A DNA stretch of 64,000 bases from positions 1,760,109-1,824,108 of the forward strand of contig NC_030988.1 of NCBI RefSeq assembly GCF_000149955.1, read 5' to 3'. The notes below the pieces were generated by a model that saw only the letters and a program-made list of their open reading frames with translations, did no database searches and was not told where the DNA came from. This document shows, in pieces, positions 54,295 through 64,000 of the stretch; the stretch's first letter is position 1; each line of letters starts with the position of its first letter. The translations under genes and the position numbers were made by a program. This stretch comes from Fusarium oxysporum f. sp. lycopersici 4287. Taxonomy: Eukaryota; Ascomycota; Sordariomycetes; Hypocreales; Nectriaceae.

Positions 54295-54990
54295 AAAAAA
54301 AATAGCCTATAAACTCAGTATATATTGAAGGATATATAAAAGATTGAGACGAATTATTCAGAGTGCAGTAGAGGTGAGGAAAAGCTTGAAGCGTGTACTC
54401 GTTGACTGAAATGCAAGCCACACTTTTATCATCATGATCTCAGGAAGAATGAAAATGACCCACGAGGCTTCCCTAACCGCGGTGCATCTATGAATAAAAC
54501 ATTCAGGCTTTCAGCAACGTGGTCACCGCCAGGAACTGCTGCGTTGCATGTTATGTATGCACGCAACCGCACAATGCCAATGACAGACCTATGTATACGC
54601 TTCGAATCTCCCCATTGGTGGTGCAGACTGCGGCAGCTCCAATATGACCATGGATAGCGCTCCCATCTGTGTAGGCTTGTAGAGTGACTAGTTCGTCGTG
54701 TATAATCTGTCTACGTCTGGTCTGGGCTTCTACGTTTATTTCGATAAATGTCTGCGGTCCGTGCCATCACGGAGGAAGCAAAGGGGGCGCTGTGGAATCG
54801 AGTGGGTCCGTCTCGCGGTGGACCCCATGTGATGCAGTCAGATCATGCCTCAATCTATAACTTGGCATATCCTGTCGGCAGAATAACTCATGCCCTCCTT
54901 CCTAACTTCTAAGTGGGCTTGTATGTCATGCTTTGTATAGCAATACCAAACTCTAGTCGGTATTTAAACATTCACTCATCTCCGAAAAGT
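54295..54990. other. intergenic, upstream of the membrane protein gene
   Basis: No supported gene; presumed promoter for 54991-55452. Confidence 0.45.
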
Positions 54991-55452
54991 ATGGCGCCGA
55001 ACATTAAAACTCCACGCGCCAAAAATGTCTCCAATCTTCCCCTCTCTACTATAAGTCGCCTGGCATTTACTTATTTCGGCGTTGTCTTCTCCACAGGCTT
55101 CTTCTTTGGTACCATCCGCCATCTATACGTCATCCCCAAATTCAATCTCCCTCTGCCACATGCCGAAATTATTGAGGCACCACTTATGTTTATCGCTGTT
55201 ATTGCTTGGGCGAATTGGCTAGTAAACCGCTATAAGGTCCCCGCTAGAGCACGTGTAAGAATGGCAGTTGGACTGTTTGGGTTGGGATTTATGGTTTGCA
55301 TGGAATTCATGGGGCGCAGAGTTGCGGGACGTCGTGGTCCTGCAAAAGAGAGTGAGGAGGTGTGGACTGAAGCAGCTCGAGCGCTGTATTTGTTCAATTT
55401 GATATTGTTTGGGATTATGCCTTGGATTCTGATGTTGGTAGAAAAGGGGTGA
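54991..55452 (+). CDS. small four-helix integral membrane protein
   Basis: Start chosen at MAPNIKTPRAK (54991); an in-frame upstream Met at about 54913 would add 26 residues lacking any pattern. The 153-residue product has four predicted membrane helices: LAFTYFGVVFSTGFFFGTI (about 24-42), PLMFIAVIAWANWLV (about 64-79), MAVGLFGLGFMVCMEFM (about 91-107) and ALYLFNLILFGIMPWILML (about 131-149). Short basic loops (RYKVPARARVR, GRRVAGRRG) lie between helices 2-3 and 3-4. The pattern VFSTGFFFGTIRHLYVIP resembles small bacterial and fungal membrane proteins of unknown function. No intron is needed. Confidence 0.75.
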   Translation: MAPNIKTPRAKNVSNLPLSTISRLAFTYFGVVFSTGFFFGTIRHLYVIPKFNLPLPHAEIIEAPLMFIAVIAWANWLVNRYKVPARARVRMAVGLFGLGFMVCMEFMGRRVAGRRGPAKESEEVWTEAARALYLFNLILFGIMPWILMLVEKG

Positions 55453-57287
55453 TCCCATGCTGAGCTTGATGTATATTTCGATGACATATGTCACATTCAA
55501 GGCGCATGTCATTGTTAGCGACAGAGTAAGCGCCGTGCACATTGTTTGCCTCAGCTGGTAATGTAGCATTATATACATCTGCATATACCTACGCAGTGTG
55601 TCCAAGCTGTGGTGAAACCTATGTTAAATGGCCTTAACTGTTGTATGTGATGTAAGCACAGAGTCAATTGACGAATGACTCTATCGCGAAATAAATGCAT
55701 GGCTTTAGTTGTTGAAGTCTGAAAGAGGTTTTGCTCCTTGGTTAAACCGTCTCACAATTGAATCTCACCCTCTGCGCAGCTTGCGATATGATCAGGACGA
55801 TTCTTTTATTATGCTAGCAAATAATGCTACAAAGTTATAATCAGGAGGTCCAGACACACTGCTACAATAATAAGCCAATGCCTTGGAACGCTACATATTA
55901 TCATAGCACCTGCCTCTTCTAGCCCTAAGGTCTAAACCAAGGGCAGTCAACAGCTTGACTTAGCCAACCGACTATCCTCTTCTCTGAGGAAGTAGGGTGC
56001 CAAAACATTCACAATTGCGGACCGACCGCTGCACTCGTCAATTCATTTAAACCCTGCCAATTGAACTTCCCGTCAACATCGCAGGTATGCATTCCGAGTT
56101 AAGTTACATGCAGAACTGAGATAGGCAAGGTCGCACGCTAGAAGGCCGGCCAATACTATCCCAAGGATTATTGATAACCTCACGCGATCTATCCTATGGC
56201 ATCTTCTCTGGGAACTTTTCAGCGACCTTGTCATTCACGCTCAATGATGCTGGTTGGATCGAGCTCTTGGTCGGGCCTTCGCGTTACCCATGTTCGTGGA
56301 CTTTCCAGCTGTAGCCCAGGCCTCGTTAAGGATAGAATAGACTTCCCTTGATGAATGGAACAGCCGATATGACTCTCAGCGTGTGATCCGTGGCTCGAAG
56401 CATGCATATCTGTTCAAGCCAGTGCACCTGGGGCATAGCGGATAGCGTACCCAGAGCGGTCCAAACTGAGGGCTTGAAAGATCCTTCGATAGGACATACG
56501 GCAATTGGTCTTCGAGGCGCGTACGAATTCGATCATTTAAACCTAGGCTTTTTTAGTCCGCTAGCAAAGAAGGAAGGGAGGGCTTGGCCTTGGCGTCTCT
56601 TAGCAACTTAGGCCACCCGACCGGCGTTTAGGCGTAGTGAAAAGAGAAATTACAACCAGCTGAACCTGCCTTGAGGTTATCCCTAACCACTGGGATATGT
56701 CATTATAATTGAAGCCGGCGGTAATAAGTATACGGCCTGGAAGGCGTTGATCGTGAGTGAGCTGCCGTGTCCCTTGCGCAAACAGGCTTTAAAATATGGT
56801 CTTGACGACCAAAGCCACATACACCTGTTCTGTAATGGCCACACCTGAAGGTTGGTATGTGTAGACATGGATGCAACACAGAGGTTGTCAGCCTGAAATG
56901 GAAGCTCTTATGATTCTCATTATTTACTGGTTGAATTTGTTGATGCGCACACTATGAGTCCCATACTTAACGCCCTGATCAAAAGCGCATCCTGGGCAAA
57001 GATACAACCATGATAAAAGTATAAGCTTCAGCTTACAGTCTTAGATTTAGATTACTTCTGTGATTAAGAGAATTATAACACTGGTAAGTAAGACTCATAC
57101 CCTACGTATCAATACCCTCATATACTAAAGAGTAATGAAATATACGTCCCTCGCGTAGGAGAGGGAGCGGATTGCAAAAGAAGAAACCCCTTGTCAAGTA
57201 TTTTTCAGGCTTTGCACGACCACTCAAAGGTTCGATCACTAGAACCCTAACACCTGCATAAATCATCCGTCGCTGATGAAACCCCGC
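55453..57287. other. long intergenic stretch
   Basis: No frame with recognisable content, no tRNA or 5S rRNA signature. Confidence 0.4.
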
Positions 57288-57828
57288 CTAAGGAACGTCT
57301 TCAGGATCGCAGCACCTGTCTGGAATGAATATTGACTTGCATAATGGGCAATCGACATGGTGTCTCTGGAACCAGGAGTCGATGCAACCAGTATGGAAGA
57401 CATGTTTACATTTCAATCGTCGGACATTATCTTGGTCCCTAAGAACTTCGATGCATATTGCACTATACTGACATTAGTACGAGTAGGAAAATCCCTCCTC
57501 TCAAATTGGTACTCACCAGACGTCAACTGAACTAGGCTGCGTTACAGTCCATGTCGCCTGCTTTTTGGACCCTTTCACTATTCTGTATTTTTCTGAAGGG
57601 CTTGCGTTGTTGAGGATCTTTAGATGTAGAGGATATCGTGATTTTACGATAAAGCTAGCATTATTAATATGAATATTAACCACAAAACTTTGAAAGATGG
57701 GCGTACAAAATAATAACTATTAATAATAGACCAATAATGCTGCCTATCACCCCAACGAATGCTACAGGCGTACCTGAGACGAAGGCATTGCGGTGACTGG
57801 TTGAATTACCTGGAGGAAGATAAGGCAT
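57288..57828 (-). CDS. membrane-anchored RING-H2 ubiquitin ligase, 144 aa
   Basis: Three short exons: 57707-57828, 57517-57654 and 57288-57462, with introns of 52 nt (GTACGC…GCTAG) and 53 nt (GTGAGT…TATAG). The splices join in frame and give MPYLPPGNSTSHRN, a single membrane helix (VAFVGVIGSIIGLLLIVIIFF, about 22-42), a basic juxtamembrane part, and a C-terminal RING-H2 finger: CAIC, then CKHVFHTGC, then CPLC. All eight ligands are present, and the C-terminus (CCDPEDVP) is Cys-rich. Each exon is too short to stand out, but Pro, Trp (SWF) and ligand spacing are exactly those of E3 ligases that recruit E2~ubiquitin at membranes. The first Cys codon is created by the second splice, which strongly supports the model. 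Substrates are unknown. Confidence 0.85.
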
Positions 57829-59152
57829 GAATGATCTTTTGATAGGGACTTTCTGTTGAAATAGAGTAATTCTCAGTAAAATGTGGTGAAATATAAAGGC
57901 TATACTTCGCGTTGTTCTCTTGTTGTATCTAATGGACCAGTTGCGACTTATATTACTGATTTCTCAGATATTTGATCGTAAGTTTCCGCCATAAACGACG
58001 CACCATGGCAAACTGAGCCACATAACGAAGAAGTCAAAAATCATGGAACCATGGCTCAGGCACTTATTGCCCGTTTTTTGATTGGGGATCGGGCGAGAAT
58101 GTAGGTAGTTAGTTGTTAGTCGAAATATCGGTGGTCTGATACATTGTTCTAGCATTACTTGCCGCCTTTTCCCGATATTATGATTTTGGTGCTTATTCCT
58201 ACGAATGTTCAGAGTTCTCTTTGGCTTGATCACATCACCTGAGGTGAGGTCAGGTGGTTCTGGGTCGGGTTAAGCCTTGGAGGAGCCTAGTAGCAGCCAC
58301 TACGAGTCCGATGACGCGATGACATTTAGTATGACCACTACCTAGGCATCTAAAGACACGATCGCAGGTAATGAAATTTAACAGACAAATCAGTCCAGAT
58401 CAACGGGCTGACCTGCAGGAAATCTGTAACGGCCCCGGACCCAATCCTGGAGAGATCACGTTCGCTACCAACAAGGAGCGGGTCTCGGCACTGACTGGTA
58501 GAAAATAGAGGCCTCCATGACGCTGAGGAGGCCGTCCGCACGAAGCCTCTGAGCCTTCATAGCGCGAGGCTCATGGGTAACTTCTGGACTGCTATGGGTA
58601 TAGAACATCACATGCCTGTGGGAAGTCAGTTTCAACTGCGGCCAGACGTTCGTTCGAACTTGGTGGAGAGACAGTATCGAAAAGCAAGGTACAGTATTGA
58701 GCACTAGCACCTTCCGGTCCACAAAAACATGCTCTTTGTAAAGTCTAGGGTGGGGCCATCTGGGTACATGGCTCTACCTGATAAGCAGATGTTCTGTCAG
58801 AATTTGGCCGCCTTATGGGTGCGTAAGCAATTTCTGGCTTAGCAAATGAAGTACTTAGAAGTACCGCTGCTGTGTGGAGTCCAAGGCGCGAATGTGGGGA
58901 AATGGAGACAGACCAACAGTGCGAGTTATAAGTTCTGTCGCTTGCATCAATCAGGTAAGTACATCGAGATACACACTTCTACTCAAGAATGATATATGGG
59001 CTGCGCTCCTAAACGAGAGTTATTGTTGGAGAGGAAGGTGCAAGTGCTCAATACTGTACAGTGATCATGCTTAGCCAATTTATCAGCTGAACCCGAGAGG
59101 ATTAATCCGAGGCTCACGTTCGAATACCAGAATCACCTTAGGAAAATATCTA
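57829..59152. other. intergenic between RING gene and piggyBac element
   Basis: Presumed promoter of the RING gene at its left edge; otherwise nothing recognised. Confidence 0.45.
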
Positions 59153-61320
59153 TCTCTTTGAGCGGCATAAGCCTCCAAAGTGGTCACGACAGGGGTCTAG
59201 AGCCAATCAAAATTAGCGCAACTCAAGATACATCCACACACACCTAATTTTGCGTGTGATAGAAGTACCAGCAGGTCGCTGTGTTACAAATAGCTACCTC
59301 ACATACTTTGCAGCCGTATCGGGTCTGCGACCGCCGCTGATTTCCTGATATCGGCTGTAGATAACCTCCTTTTTCCTTCCTTCTTGTGAAGGATCGAGGC
59401 TGTCCTTGCCGGCAGCCTTTAGAAGCTAGGCAGTCGGAATATTTACCTCTATACACATGATTGATATCTCTTTGTAGGTGAATTTGCCGTGCTTCTGTAT
59501 CCTCGATATCTTCCTCCTTCCCTGTGCGGCCTCTCTTCCCTTGTGTGACTTTCAGTTGCGCATTTGTTGAAAATGGCATTGTAAATAGCCTCTTTCCAAG
59601 CTTGAAGCGTGGTATAGGGCTTCCAATGAGGCTGCCGCGTTTTCTTCTGTAAAATGAAGCTATTCGCAAGTGCGACTTCAAGGAGGAAAGACCAAAGCAA
59701 TGCCTGCCAAGGACCGCGCCGGAAACGATGCTGGTATGTTGTATAGGACCTTATCTGACCGCCGCGGTCCACGTGATTCATTTCATCGTTATACTGAGCG
59801 GCAACAGTAGGAATAGGGATTATCTTGGACTGATTTCAATTGAAGACCTGCTGCAGGCGTTGCGCCTCTTTTGGCGGGCAATTTCCTCTCTTTTGGTGTG
59901 CGCTCGTGAGGGCCTTTGCTGTGCACAGTTGAAAGGGATAGCACCACAGAGCTATCTTGCCAATCGATTTGAAGGACCTTAGGGGAACGGAAAGAGACAA
60001 AATAGTGAGGAAAATATAGGTAAAGTTGTCTGTACCTGTTTATCCTTCGTCGGGATTAAATATACCTCGTTATACACCAAAGGCGTGGTATCTTTTATAT
60101 GCTTCATCTCGGTGGTGATGCCGCAGTTAGGGCGTGCCGTGCTTGTAGCCCCGTATCCAAGCCGCCGAAGAAGGCGGAAGAGTTGCGGTGACGAGAAGAG
60201 GTTATCTGTGAAGACGTGCTGTGTCTGTGTTGACAGACAGCCTTTTCAGTAGGTGAACTAAAGCGCTCTGTGTATTGCTGAGAGGGATCACGGTCAGCAG
60301 CTTTCCCTTCTTGCCGCGCTGTTGTGATGTAGGTAGCTCGACCGTTATAGCCTTATATGGTGATGCCTTTACATGCCAAAGCCACTGCAGAAAGTAGCCC
60401 TGTTGCGCAATAACCCAGATTTTGAACCCCACTGGCGTGGGCTTTCTCTTGACGAGCGTTGTCTCTTTTGATCTGCCCGTAAACGGCACCATGCACTCAT
60501 CTACAGTCAGATTAGTCCCTGGAAGATAGTGCTCGATAGACACCCTTTGTATATGCTCAGACCACTCTTCAGCCGCTTGGAAGGTCTTTGGAAGATCGCT
60601 CTCAACCCTCACATCGAGCTTGGTGTAGTCAAAAGTGCGGAAATACTGTGTGGTCAGCTCGAACTTCCGTAACGGCATGAACTTGATGATCGAGTGAAGA
60701 GGTCGCTGATCTCCTAGCCTAGGGGCCTCCCAATGGCCCTTGAGGGATATTTCCCTATGAATTCCTAGGTAAATAAGGACCCCAAGCCATACATAAGCCG
60801 TTGCGGTGGAGATGCCTTCCCATTCGACGATGCGTGAGTGTTCAGAAAGGGGGATATTCCAGTTGTCAGTAACGGCATTTTCAAGCAAGTGAGCGACCCA
60901 GCTGTTTGTGTATTCAATCCATGACTATATAAGGGAAATAGGTACGAAAAGCTGGAATAATTCGAGTGGTTCCTTGGGCAGAGGGTTGATCTTAAAATCA
61001 CGATATTCTAGGTTGAAAGGTTCAAAATCATCACCGCGACCCTCTTCGGGCGGAAAATTAGGCACGCCGGTGGGGTCATCAGGTGCCCTCAAAGGCGGGG
61101 TATCAAAGCTGCGATCATCTATGTAATCTTGTATCTTTTGAGAGCTCATCGTTTCATTTGAGACTCGTTAGGGTCAATTTGTATGAGGATTTTGATGATT
61201 TTGCTGGTGTTGAATGAAGAAGCTGTTTGACGGGTACTTCACGTACCCTGCAGGTACTAGCGGGGTTAGTAAGCAAAGTGGGGTAAGTGACCTGTTGGAG
61301 GCTTATGCCGTCTAAAGAGA
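59153..61320 (-). mobile_element. piggyBac-type transposon, decayed
   Basis: Imperfect inverted repeats: TCTCTTTGAGCGGCATAAGC at 59153-59172 and, reverse-complemented, TCTCTTTAGACGGCATAAGC at 61320-61301, continuing CTCCAA on both sides. The interior is one transposase gene on the minus strand. A TTAA duplication was not found, so outer limits are approximate. Confidence 0.75.
59244..61149 (-). pseudogene. piggyBac transposase pseudogene
   Basis: From ATG 61149 the frame reads into an acidic N-terminus, TAG near 60932, then the DDE_Tnp_1_7 core (60202-60888): AYVWLGVLIYLGIHR, first catalytic Asp in NLTVDECMVPFTGRS. A frameshift near 60235 leads to the second Asp (VFTDNLFSS). A 58-nt intron-like gap (about 59982-60039) precedes VLQIDWQDSS, and a further shift leads to EMNHVDRGGQIRSY with the third Asp. 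The C-terminal Cys-rich zinc region (about 59450-59260: CLASKGCRQG, CKVCEVAIC) is last. All three catalytic positions are recognisable, but at least one nonsense codon and two frameshifts make it inactive. It is far more complete than the fragment at 17.3 kb. Confidence 0.87.
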
Positions 61321-62082
61321 CAATTCGCCATGGAGGTCGTCCGCAATCTGGACTTTAAACTCCGTGCGCCCCTTAAAGCCTTATCGCCGAATTGCCGGTA
61401 AATCCTACAGTACATAGTAGATACAAAGTCTGTAGCTTAGTCCCTGCAGGGTTTCCCTTGCCAACTCCCCAAGTCTAGACCTAGAGGCAGGATTCAACCC
61501 CCCTTAAACCATTGGTCATATGTATCGTATGACGTACAAAAGTACCGGCTCAGATCCTTGGACAAAAAACTATGGATCAGCGTTCGGAGTAACTCAAAAC
61601 GATGAGATCAATCATTCAACAGGAAAAGCTCCCCTGTCGTGATCTACCTCTGATGTCAGTCAGATGCTGATGATTGGCTGAAACAAGCGTGGCTGAAAGG
61701 GTCCAGAACTTGAGCCCATCGTTCGATTGTGCGATTCGGAACCCCTACAAATACATCGGAGTGGGGTAGAACAGGGTAGCATCCCGTTCTGGGCCGCCCA
61801 CGGGCTGGGATCCCAACTTATTGTATCAGATGATTTTGGGCCTACATAATATTCCCCGTGACTCGGCAATGGCCGTTGTAATCAGCCCATACTTTCATCA
61901 AGGATTAAGTTGCTGCCGGACAGTGTTATTCCCGGCATCCAGAAATACTTCAACTCCAAGGTTATATCAAGTCCCTGAAGAATCATGGTTCTCGCCCATC
62001 AGGCTATCTCGCACGTAATCCATTCTCTAGACAGCGCAAAAATCACTGTTGAGGTCACACTGACCTTATCTCCCGCACGAAA
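61321..62082. other. upstream region of the bHLH gene
   Basis: No gene supported; presumed promoter and leader. Confidence 0.45.
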
Positions 62083-63571
62083 ATGGACGCTACGATATGT
62101 CCTTTTGACCTGGTCCTGTCATGTCGCACAAGTGAAAATGTAAGTACCAGGGATCCTCTGTCACTGAATCCACTCGGGGTTCTACCCCCAGCTACTCCGT
62201 GCAAATCAGCCTACCCAAACACATCCTTCTCCCCAGCATCCTGCTCCACATTCCCCCAAAAGCCGGCATCCCTGTGGCGCTCTCGCGTAAGTTTCCGCGG
62301 CACATCATTAAGTATCCAGATCCCTGGAACAAACCGTGGGGCATTGTCATATTCCAAATTGAAGAACATGCTCATCGTTTGTTAGGCTGTGGCGTCAGAA
62401 ATCGGTCAATTTCCACCTGTGTGGGATCAACCCATTCCCAGATCCGACTATTACTCCAATAAGACACCATTTTACGAAAACTACTATGGGAAGGACTTCC
62501 CGGGCCTTTTTTTCGATGGCCCTGCACAGTCGCCTTTCCAGAGCACAGCCGATTCCTCTCCAGAATCTGACTGCATCTCATCACCCATTCTGGATGTAGA
62601 TATGACACTAAATTTCTGTATGTCACACCAAAGCTACTTGGAACTCGCAGCCGTGACTAAACTCAATGGATGTAGCGGATACGTCAATGGATATCATGGA
62701 GCCCATTCCTTGGGACCTCAGTCTAGATCAACCAACATATGGTGGTCTTCCCACGTCAGACCTGTCTCAAGATGTTCAAACTGCCTCCGATTATAACCGA
62801 ACAACAGCCTACCGACAACAATCAGACGCATTTTCTCTAGGGACAGTAGCGAGCAAGCCCTGGGCAGAGCCGGGCCTAGACGGAGCACAAGAAGATGACC
62901 ATACCTCGAGCTCACGACAAAAGCGAACCGCCCGATCTCGACGACAGAAAAGAGATAACAGAAAGTCTTCCGAAACATCCCTTGCTAATACTGGTGGCGC
63001 TCCCTCGGTATCGGACGCTGCCAGTCCCAGCTTCACGCCGCAGTACAGCCGCGCCAGCATTGGGTCTGGATCCACGCCGATGGCTTCTGCAGCATCAACA
63101 GCTTCTAGCCGTCAAGCAAAGCTCAGAAGCGCGTCTCATACTTCGAAAAACAGTCATTCCCGGCCAAACGATACCCCCAAGGAACGCCGAACGCGCGCCT
63201 CCCACAATCTTGTCGAGAAGCAGTATCGAAATCGTCTCAATGCCCAATTCGAATCCCTTCTCAGCGTCCTACCAGAACAACTTCGCGCGGCGAACAACGG
63301 AAATGGCGATACTGACGACTCGGAGGGGAATGACGCGGACCGCCGTGTGAGCAAGGGTGAAGTTCTGGAAATGGCTCGCAAGCATATACAATTACTGGAG
63401 CAGGGGCGCGCTGAGTTGGAACGCAAGAACCTCGAGCTTCGTGGAAATCTCCGACGGCTAAAGGGATCTGCCTCTGATGGTACAGTGTCCTCGTCGAGCC
63501 AGGAAACTCCGCTCGATTTCAAAGCCGATGCGAATGGCGAGACACAAGCCGGCGACCAAGACAAGAGTTGA
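62083..63571 (+). CDS. bHLH-leucine-zipper transcription factor (SREBP-type basic region)
   Basis: Proposed exons 62083-62286, 62386-62617 and 62676-63571 give 443 residues. The second intron (62618-62675, GTATGT…TGTAG, with branch-like GACTAAAC) is convincing. The first (62287-62385, GTAAGT…GTTAG) is needed because the second exon lacks an in-frame ATG, but the first exon is less certain. Ser/Pro-rich activation-type N-terminus, basic cluster (RQKRTARSRRQKRDNRK, a likely nuclear signal), then the basic region RRTRASHNLVEKQYRNRLN with helix 1 (AQFESLLSVLPEQL), an acidic loop (GNGDTDDSEGNDADRR), helix 2 (KGEVLEMARKHIQLLEQ) and a leucine heptad extension (ELERKNLELRGNLRRL). His and Glu for E-box contact are present. 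It should bind E-box or sterol-element-like DNA as a dimer; targets are unknown. Confidence 0.87.
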
Positions 63572-63742
63572 AAACGAAGGATCGCCAAGAAACAGGGAAT
63601 GACTGCGCAGGAACATGATGGAATGTTCCAAACCATCCGATGGCTGCTCTGGAAGGGAAAATCCGTTGGCACTGGATGCTCGTTTTCCATGGTACCTCAG
63701 GCATAGAGTCCAGGCCATCCCTCTTAGGCTTTCCTGGACTTT

Positions 63743-63823
63743 TTAAGTTCTGGCAATGGTAGCACTGGCGGCAATGCGCTTGTTTCCCTTAATGTTGTAA
63801 ACCTCCACCACGGTCACTTCAGG
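63743..63823 (-). CDS. possible last exon of a minus-strand gene
   Basis: Minus strand reads PEVTVVEVYNIKGNKRIAAS, then ATIART and TAA (63743-63745). An AG at about 63824 is preceded by AT-rich, intron-like DNA with a GTAAGA donor near 63873. Composition looks coding, but the family is not recognised and the rest of the gene, if any, lies beyond the window or was lost. Confidence 0.3.
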   Translation of the reverse strand, partial: PEVTVVEVYNIKGNKRIAASATIART

Positions 63824-64000
63824 GGGCTCCAGCCAATTAAAACGCGTTAAATTAAAGGTACATAATATCTTACATAATTTATATTGTGATAATAAGCCCC
63901 AAACGATCCGGATTGTTATAAATTGCTACCTGATGTCGCCCTAACGAATTGACCAGGCAAATGTCACACGGTGTTGAAATGAGGATAGAAATGAGGCAAG

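Noticed and set aside
57225..57245. GGTTCGATC as a tRNA T-loop
   Set aside because: No acceptor stem, anticodon arm or D-loop around it; likewise for GTTCGAATA at 59119.

Overview
The window looks like a transposon-dense accessory stretch of a filamentous ascomycete genome, most likely a Sordariomycete (inference). Support comes from genes with 49-99 nt GT-AG introns, fungal families (DUF3659-like protein, CBM21 protein-phosphatase-1 regulator, bHLH-zip factor, small secreted Cys-rich protein) and a typical fungal transposon set: pogo/Fot, hAT, MULE, piggyBac, a Tad-like LINE and Ty1/copia. I see no rRNA, tRNA or CRISPR array.

Layout: 0.1-3.3 kb holds a decayed hAT element and part of a second hAT gene. 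A broken GAC1-like gene lies at 3.5-4.6 kb. A decayed pogo copy (5.6-7.7 kb) and a 5'-truncated LINE (8.2-13.3 kb) follow. A DUF3659-like gene is at 13.5-14.2 kb, a non-autonomous hAT element with perfect 8-bp target duplications at 14.9-15.8 kb, and a piggyBac fragment at 17.3-18.2 kb. A MULE gene (19.3-22.2 kb) is cut at its 5' side by copia copy 1 (22.2-28.7 kb). Copia copy 1 in turn carries an intact, two-intron pogo transposon with TA duplications (23.7-25.9 kb).

28.8-32 kb is a small host island: a degenerate L-lactate dehydrogenase gene, a 76-aa secreted Cys-rich protein and a 201-aa protein of unknown function. 32.7-37.2 kb contains pogo-type MITEs nested in each other plus two decayed pogo transposase genes. 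A mitochondrial-type zinc alcohol dehydrogenase gene is at 38.7-40.0 kb.

41.1-54.1 kb appears to be one MITE enlarged to about 13 kb by serial insertions: a second MITE, a solo LTR, a full-length copia (copy 2) and a nearly full-length LINE with 15-bp target duplications. After it come host genes: a four-helix membrane protein (55.0-55.5 kb), a three-exon RING-H2 ubiquitin ligase (57.3-57.8 kb), a decayed piggyBac element (59.2-61.3 kb) and a bHLH-zip transcription factor (62.1-63.6 kb).

Decay is mostly single C:G to T:A nonsense changes plus a few frameshifts, consistent with light RIP or deamination. The most unusual signals are: modular MITE termini in which an element-specific 10-mer is repeated twice inside a conserved frame; a copia gag and pol in one frame separated only by UGA; and overlapping stop/start signals between the two LINE ORFs.
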